NCBI RefSeq assembly: GCF_017794965.1
Contig: NZ_CP051240.1
Span: 3,100,001-3,164,000 of the forward strand
DNA: 64,000 nucleotides
Direction: 5' to 3'
Source of the DNA: Alcanivorax sp.
GTDB lineage: Bacteria; Pseudomonadota; Gammaproteobacteria; Pseudomonadales; Alcanivoracaceae
The notes beneath the pieces are model-generated. The model saw only the letters and a program-made list of their open reading frames with translations. It did not search any database and was not told where the DNA came from. Numbering within the stretch: position 1 is the first letter of the stretch; every line of letters starts with the position of its first letter. The translations under genes and the position numbers were made by a program. Below are positions 60,266-64,000 of the stretch, in pieces.

Positions 60266-60508
60266 ATGCAGGCTTTCAGCGATCTATGGCATACCATGGG
60301 AGAACACCCATGGGTGAGCATACCTTTCCTTTATGCACTTCTGTTTACCATGTTGCTGTGGACCGGGCGAATTCGCCACCCGGCCGCCATCAACCTGATC
60401 GCTGTCGGTCTGATCCTGCCTTGCATCAACCTTGGCATGATTGCTGCCGGAGCCATGCTGTCATCGGAGCGCTTTGAGCTTGCCATGACAGGCCTGATGC
60501 CGTTCTGA
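60266..60508 (+). CDS. Small membrane protein
   Basis: An 80-residue protein with two or three hydrophobic segments: PFLYALLFTMLLWTG, INLIAVGLILPCINLGMIAAGAML and a tail. AAGGGGA lies upstream of the ATG. No family is recognised, but the length, codon use and ribosome site support a real gene. Confidence 0.6.
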   Translation: MQAFSDLWHTMGEHPWVSIPFLYALLFTMLLWTGRIRHPAAINLIAVGLILPCINLGMIAAGAMLSSERFELAMTGLMPF

Positions 60509-60552
60509 AGCCGCAGTAACGCGGGCCCCTTACGCTGCCAGGGCCCCGTTGC

Positions 60553-61437
60553 TCAAACCAGGGTTTTCAGGAACGCCAGCTGGTCGTTCAGGCTGACCTC
60601 ACGAGCGTCCCCTTGATACACATCAAAGTGCCCCACCGGGTAACGTTTCACCGTGGCGTTTGCCATGGCTGCGGCGGCCTTCTCTGCCGCTGACGCCGGG
60701 GCAACAGAATCGGTTTCGCAAATCAGAATCAGTGCCGGGCAGGTCACCTTGCTGGCGCTGGCAACGGGGCGAAACAGGGGTAATACCAGGGCAATGCGCG
60801 CCGCCACTTCGTTGGGGACATGATCCGGCATCAAAGCGGTGTAACCCTCCCAGGCGTCGGCACTGGACATGGCGGCCAACTCCCCGGGGCGGCCTGCAGA
60901 AGGCAGAGTCTTTGGGCCCATTCCCAGCGTACTGACAGCCAGGTCGAGCATCCCCAGACCGGTCATCTTCACTGCCTGCCCGATACCCGCATAGCGCACC
61001 ACCTCCAGCACGGACGCCAGACCATCCATCATCGGGCACTGGGAAATGATCCCGGCCACCGGCTCCTTGCCGGCCACCACGGAGACCAGACCGCCCGCGA
61101 AAGAGGTGCCCCACAGCACGATTTTCTGGTTATCCACTTCCGGAATCTTGCGCACGCAGGCCAGTGCGGCCTGCCAATCCGCCACTTCCCGGCTGGGGAG
61201 CAGTGCCTGACGGGGAACCCCTTCGCTCTCACCGAAATGACGGTAGTCGAACAGAAATACCGCGTAACCCGCTGCCAGGAAGGCATCGCGGAACGGATCC
61301 AGCCCGCATTCCTTGGTGAGACCAAAACCATGCCCCATGACCACCGTCAAAAAGGGGCCGTCACCGTCCGGTAGATAAAGATCACCACGACAGGACTGGC
61401 CGTCGCTGAGAAATCGCAGTTCGCGCATTTCACTCAT
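60553..61437 (-). CDS. Alpha/beta-hydrolase
   Basis: A 294-residue hydrolase. The nucleophile elbow is GTSFAGG, with VVMGHGFGLTKE supplying the oxyanion region and VGHFDVY near the C-terminus the catalytic His. It resembles DLH/Yf­rA-like peptidase or esterase families with the LFDYRHFGESEG strand. No signal peptide. Substrate unknown. Confidence 0.82.
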   Translation of the reverse strand: MSEMRELRFLSDGQSCRGDLYLPDGDGPFLTVVMGHGFGLTKECGLDPFRDAFLAAGYAVFLFDYRHFGESEGVPRQALLPSREVADWQAALACVRKIPEVDNQKIVLWGTSFAGGLVSVVAGKEPVAGIISQCPMMDGLASVLEVVRYAGIGQAVKMTGLGMLDLAVSTLGMGPKTLPSAGRPGELAAMSSADAWEGYTALMPDHVPNEVAARIALVLPLFRPVASASKVTCPALILICETDSVAPASAAEKAAAAMANATVKRYPVGHFDVYQGDAREVSLNDQLAFLKTLV

Positions 61438-61509
61438 CTTTCAACCTCTCTCTGCTCTCCAATGCTGATCCAGACGATCAGCCAAAAAACAACGTCAATA
61501 AAAGGTCGC

Positions 61510-61714
61510 TAGATGCCTGACGCCTGATGCCTGACGAAAAATCACAACACCGGCCGACACCGTAAGCCTGTGCTTCCTCCGGTGCTATCGGGGTAACAGC
61601 CAGGCTGGCGCACTCTGATGAGTTCACCCCTGATGGCTCTGCCTTTCGGGCTCAGACCACCTGGCAGAGTGCGTTCTTTTCCAGCATAAGGCATCCCGCG
61701 CTTGGCGTATCACC
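61510..61714. repeat. Degenerate heptad cassette and structured region downstream of cysQ
   Basis: The left side has ATGCCTG, ACGCCTG, ATGCCTG, ACGAAAA from about 61512. The right side at 61683-61714 has AGCATAA, GGCATCC, CGCGCTT, GGCGTAT, overlapping the cysQ end. Between them CGCACTCTG (61609-61617) faces CAGAGTGCG (61665-61673). The latter pair with its contents could form a structured RNA; it matches nothing I know. No gene is recognised in this 272-bp gap. Confidence 0.45.
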
Positions 61715-62522
61715 CAATCGCTGGCGCGATAAAGCGCCACTCGTCCACGCTTTGTCCCAGCACCAGGAAGAACGGGTTGAGGATGTCTTCCTTGTTGTAC
61801 CGCAGGGGCTCGAACGCGGTGTTGGTCACGACCCCACCCGCGGCCGTGACGACGGCATGAGCCGCTGCGGTGTCCCACTCGCTGGTGGGCGCCAGGCGCG
61901 GGTAAATATCGGCACTGCCTTCTGCCACCAGACACAGTTTCAGGGAGGAGCCCATGGAAGCTCTCTCCACCTCACCGATCTCCTCACGGATAAAGGCTTC
62001 CAGTTTTTCCACCGCCTCACCACCGTGACTGCGACTGGCCACCATCACCACCGGGGTGGTGCGTTCACGACACTGAATGGGCTGACGCTCACCATTCTGT
62101 TCCTTGAAAGCCCCCACGCCTTCGCCGCCCAGATAGGTAACAGCGGTAACCGGCACATGGACCACACCCAACACCGGCGTGTCGCCACGGACCAAGGCGA
62201 TATTCACGGTAAACTCGCCATTGCGCTTGATGAATTCCTTGGTGCCATCCAGCGGGTCCACCAGCCAGAACTCCGGCCAGTCCTTGCGGTCCGCATAGGC
62301 AATATCACCGGACTCCTCGGAATACACCGGGATTTCCGGCGTCAGCGCCTTGAGGCGAGCCTCGATAATCTCGTGAGCCGCTTTGTCCGCCTCGGTAATC
62401 GGGGACTCATCCTGCTTGGTTTCCACTCCGAGATCTTCCCGCTCGTAAACTTCCAGAATGGCCTTGCCCGCGTCACGGGCGATGTCGGCGAGGGGGTTGA
62501 GCAGGGTGTTGAAGTCGGTCAT
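61710..62522 (-). CDS. cysQ: 3'(2'),5'-bisphosphate nucleotidase
   Basis: A 270-residue member of the lithium-sensitive phosphatase family that hydrolyses 3'-phosphoadenosine 5'-phosphate, a by-product of sulfate assimilation. The metal-binding motifs are YSEESGD and LVDPLDGTKEF, with the C-terminal SEWDTAAAHAV motif. The ATG at 62522 has GGAAG upstream; an ATG four codons earlier is possible. An even longer frame translates the neighbouring repeat cassette and is rejected. It is followed by nothing on the same strand in its operon; nudE lies upstream in the same direction. Confidence 0.93.
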   Translation of the reverse strand: MTDFNTLLNPLADIARDAGKAILEVYEREDLGVETKQDESPITEADKAAHEIIEARLKALTPEIPVYSEESGDIAYADRKDWPEFWLVDPLDGTKEFIKRNGEFTVNIALVRGDTPVLGVVHVPVTAVTYLGGEGVGAFKEQNGERQPIQCRERTTPVVMVASRSHGGEAVEKLEAFIREEIGEVERASMGSSLKLCLVAEGSADIYPRLAPTSEWDTAAAHAVVTAAGGVVTNTAFEPLRYNKEDILNPFFLVLGQSVDEWRFIAPAIG

Positions 62523-62556
62523 CTGTTCTTCCATCTTTCTGTGTTTAATTCGGGTG

Positions 62557-62734
62557 AGTTGAAAGTTCAAAGTTTAAAGTTGAAAAGCGCGGGAAATTCA
62601 TCTGCCACGCGACTTGCGCCAGGGCCGCGCCGCAATCTCAGCAGGAGCCCCCCTCTCGGTGCGCGGCAAGGAAGCCCAAAGACAGGCACCCACCTTCGTC
62701 GCGCTTTTGAACTTTAAACTTTCAACTTTGAACT
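62557..62734. repeat. Heptad-arm cassette 16 (AGTTNAA type) between nudE and cysQ
   Basis: The left arm (62557-62585) is identical to that at 3320. The right arm (62706-62734) pairs except at three variable positions. The inner ends have AGCGCG and GCGC. The nudE stop lies at the end of the right arm. It separates two co-directional genes on the - strand. Confidence 0.88.
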
Positions 62735-63278
62735 ATCTCTTCTCCAGCAACCGCTTCGTCATCAGCAACGCGGCGATCACCCTTGCCTCGGTCACATCAT
62801 CCCGCTCGATCAGCTGATCCAGCTCGGACAGTTTCCAGGGCACCACTTCCAGCGCCTCCGGCTCATCGCCGGGCAGCGATTCCTCGTAGAGATCCTCTGC
62901 CAGTACCACCTTGATACGATGGCCCATATACCCCGGCGACAGGGTCATGTCCTTTAACAGGGTGAGGTTGTGCGCACCGTGGCCAGCTTCTTCCTTGAGT
63001 TCACGATTGGCGGATTCACGCCAGTCTTCACCATGCTCGCAGGCACCTTTGGGCAGGGTCAGCTCATAGCTTTCGGTACCCGCGCCATATTCCCGGATCA
63101 TCAGCACGGTATCGTTATCCAGCAACGGTACCATCATCACCGCCGCAATAGGCGGGGTGCGCAAGCGTTCATAGGTCCGTTCCACCCCGTTACGAAAACG
63201 CAGGTGCAGCTCTTCGATACCGAACAAGCGGCTCTTTGCCACCAGGCGGGTGTCGAGAATCTCCGGCTTCTCATCCAT
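62733..63278 (-). CDS. nudE: ADP compounds hydrolase NudE
   Basis: A 181-residue Nudix hydrolase. The Nudix box is complete from GACEHGE to RELKEEAG. The N-terminal LFGIEELHLRFRNG is characteristic of NudE, which cleaves ADP-ribose, NADH and diadenosine polyphosphates. It is divergent from yrfG, an arrangement also found in enterobacteria and pseudomonads. Confidence 0.92.
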   Translation of the reverse strand: MDEKPEILDTRLVAKSRLFGIEELHLRFRNGVERTYERLRTPPIAAVMMVPLLDNDTVLMIREYGAGTESYELTLPKGACEHGEDWRESANRELKEEAGHGAHNLTLLKDMTLSPGYMGHRIKVVLAEDLYEESLPGDEPEALEVVPWKLSELDQLIERDDVTEARVIAALLMTKRLLEKR

Positions 63279-63338
63279 AATCAGCTCTGTGTGCCTGCTT
63301 GTGATGGGCGAAGACTAACCTGAACGACCGGGAATTGC

Positions 63339-64000
63339 ATGATCGACTGGCAGTCTGTAGACACGGTATTACTGGATATGGACGGCACTCTGCTGGACCT
63401 GCGTTTTGACAACTGGTTCTGGCAGCGCCATGTGCCCGAAGCCTATGCCCGCCAACTGGGGCTCCCCCGGGAGGAAGCGGACCAGATCATCCATGACTGG
63501 ATCCGCAGCCACCAGGGCACCCTCAACTGGTACTGTCTGGATTTCTGGACCGATGAATTGGGCCTGGAAATCGCGCGCTTGAAAAGGGAGGCCCGCGACC
63601 GCATATCCGTGCGTCCGGGTGCCGAGCAGTTTCTGCAGCGGCTGCAGCAGTCCGGCAAGCAGATCATCATGGTCACCAACGCTCACCGCGATGCGCTGGA
63701 CGTGAAAGTGGCCCAGACCGGCATCGACCAGTATTTCCACGAGCTGGTCTCCAGCCATGATTACGGCCACCCCAAGGAGGCCCAGGCCTTCTGGCAGCAT
63801 CTGCAACGCCATCTGCCCTTTGAGCCAACCCGGGCATTGCTGCTGGATGACTCCCTGCCCGTGCTGCACAGCGCCAAGCTGTATGGCATCGGCCAACCGG
63901 TCAGTATCCTGCACCCGGATTCCAGCCTGCCGAAACGGGAACACACCGATCCGTTTCTGGCCGTTGACGACTTTGCATCGGTATTACCACCAGTACAGAA
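63339..64000 (+). CDS. yrfG: GMP/IMP nucleotidase YrfG, C-terminal end outside the window
   Basis: The frame is open from the ATG at 63339 to the window edge (220 codons). The HAD-superfamily motif I DMDGTLLDL is near residue 14, motif II VTNAH near residue 110, and motif IV LLLDDS near residue 170. The sequence matches YrfG-type nucleotidases, which release phosphate from GMP and IMP. It faces away from nudE with 60 bp between their starts. Confidence 0.9.
   Translation, partial: MIDWQSVDTVLLDMDGTLLDLRFDNWFWQRHVPEAYARQLGLPREEADQIIHDWIRSHQGTLNWYCLDFWTDELGLEIARLKREARDRISVRPGAEQFLQRLQQSGKQIIMVTNAHRDALDVKVAQTGIDQYFHELVSSHDYGHPKEAQAFWQHLQRHLPFEPTRALLLDDSLPVLHSAKLYGIGQPVSILHPDSSLPKREHTDPFLAVDDFASVLPPVQ

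Noticed and set aside
61625..61665. Signal recognition particle RNA core, because a CCCGAAAGG-like loop appears on the reverse strand
   Set aside because: The asymmetric and symmetric internal-loop residues of the SRP domain IV (GTCAGG and AGCAG) do not match.
61609..61680. Hammerhead ribozyme, because CTGATGAG is present
   Set aside because: The other conserved core element (GAAA after stem II) and a cleavage site in the correct place are absent.

Overview
The window looks like a chromosomal segment of a GC-rich marine hydrocarbon-degrading gammaproteobacterium, most likely Alcanivorax or a close relative. This is inferred from two AlkB alkane hydroxylases (one fused to rubredoxin), an AlmA-type long-chain alkane monooxygenase, a second flavoprotein monooxygenase, and gammaproteobacterial housekeeping genes (waaA, pdxH, hemH, ybiT, cysQ, nudE, yrfG). 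No rRNA, tRNA, CRISPR array, prophage or intact insertion sequence was recognised.

Layout. 1-5.7 kb: the end of a TolC-family gene, waaA, a FAD oxidoreductase, an aldo/keto reductase, a small secreted protein and a patatin-like lipase. 6.0-18.3 kb: a urea-use operon, with allophanate hydrolase, urea carboxylase, a GntR regulator and the urea ABC transporter urtABCDE. A sigma-54-like promoter and a GntR-like palindrome lie just upstream, suggesting control by nitrogen status plus a local regulator. 18.8-22.5 kb: two small-molecule transporters and an ELWxxDGT lipoprotein. 22.7-26.9 kb: a hybrid histidine kinase with a NarL-type regulator, pdxH, a ChaC-like gene and a YchJ-like gene. 27.1-30.9 kb: the alkane island, AlkB-rubredoxin fusion, AraC regulator, second AlkB. 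31-38.6 kb: a saccharopine-dehydrogenase-like protein, a bestrophin-like channel, a YadG/YadH-like ABC exporter, a PqaA-like protein and an isocitrate dehydrogenase. 38.9-46.2 kb: three related LuxR-type regulators among secreted proteins and lipoproteins of unknown function. 46.4-64 kb: hemH, a thioesterase, an ABC-F ATPase, a choice-of-anchor-like lipoprotein, a monooxygenase plus ferritin-like pair with a TetR regulator, almA, and cysQ-nudE-yrfG.

Two patterns go beyond ordinary annotation. First, the intergenic spaces carry about twenty cassettes built from tandem 7-bp units. The units usually form facing arms, bounded on the inside by a CGCG-type motif, around a middle of roughly 20-240 nt that often holds a second GC hairpin or a REP-like module. 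The heptad differs from cassette to cassette (AGTTNAA, CAGTKAA, AGCTNCN, GCANCAC, GTCNGAC, GGCRTCN and others) but the architecture is kept. Six genes end inside the heptads, and a TTAA-flanked MITE-like element has landed exactly between two heptads. Second, a palindrome of the form CCCC-N5-GGGG followed by ATG, in fixed orientation, lies upstream of two of the LuxR genes, two lipoprotein genes and one small secreted-protein gene, and may mark an undescribed regulon.
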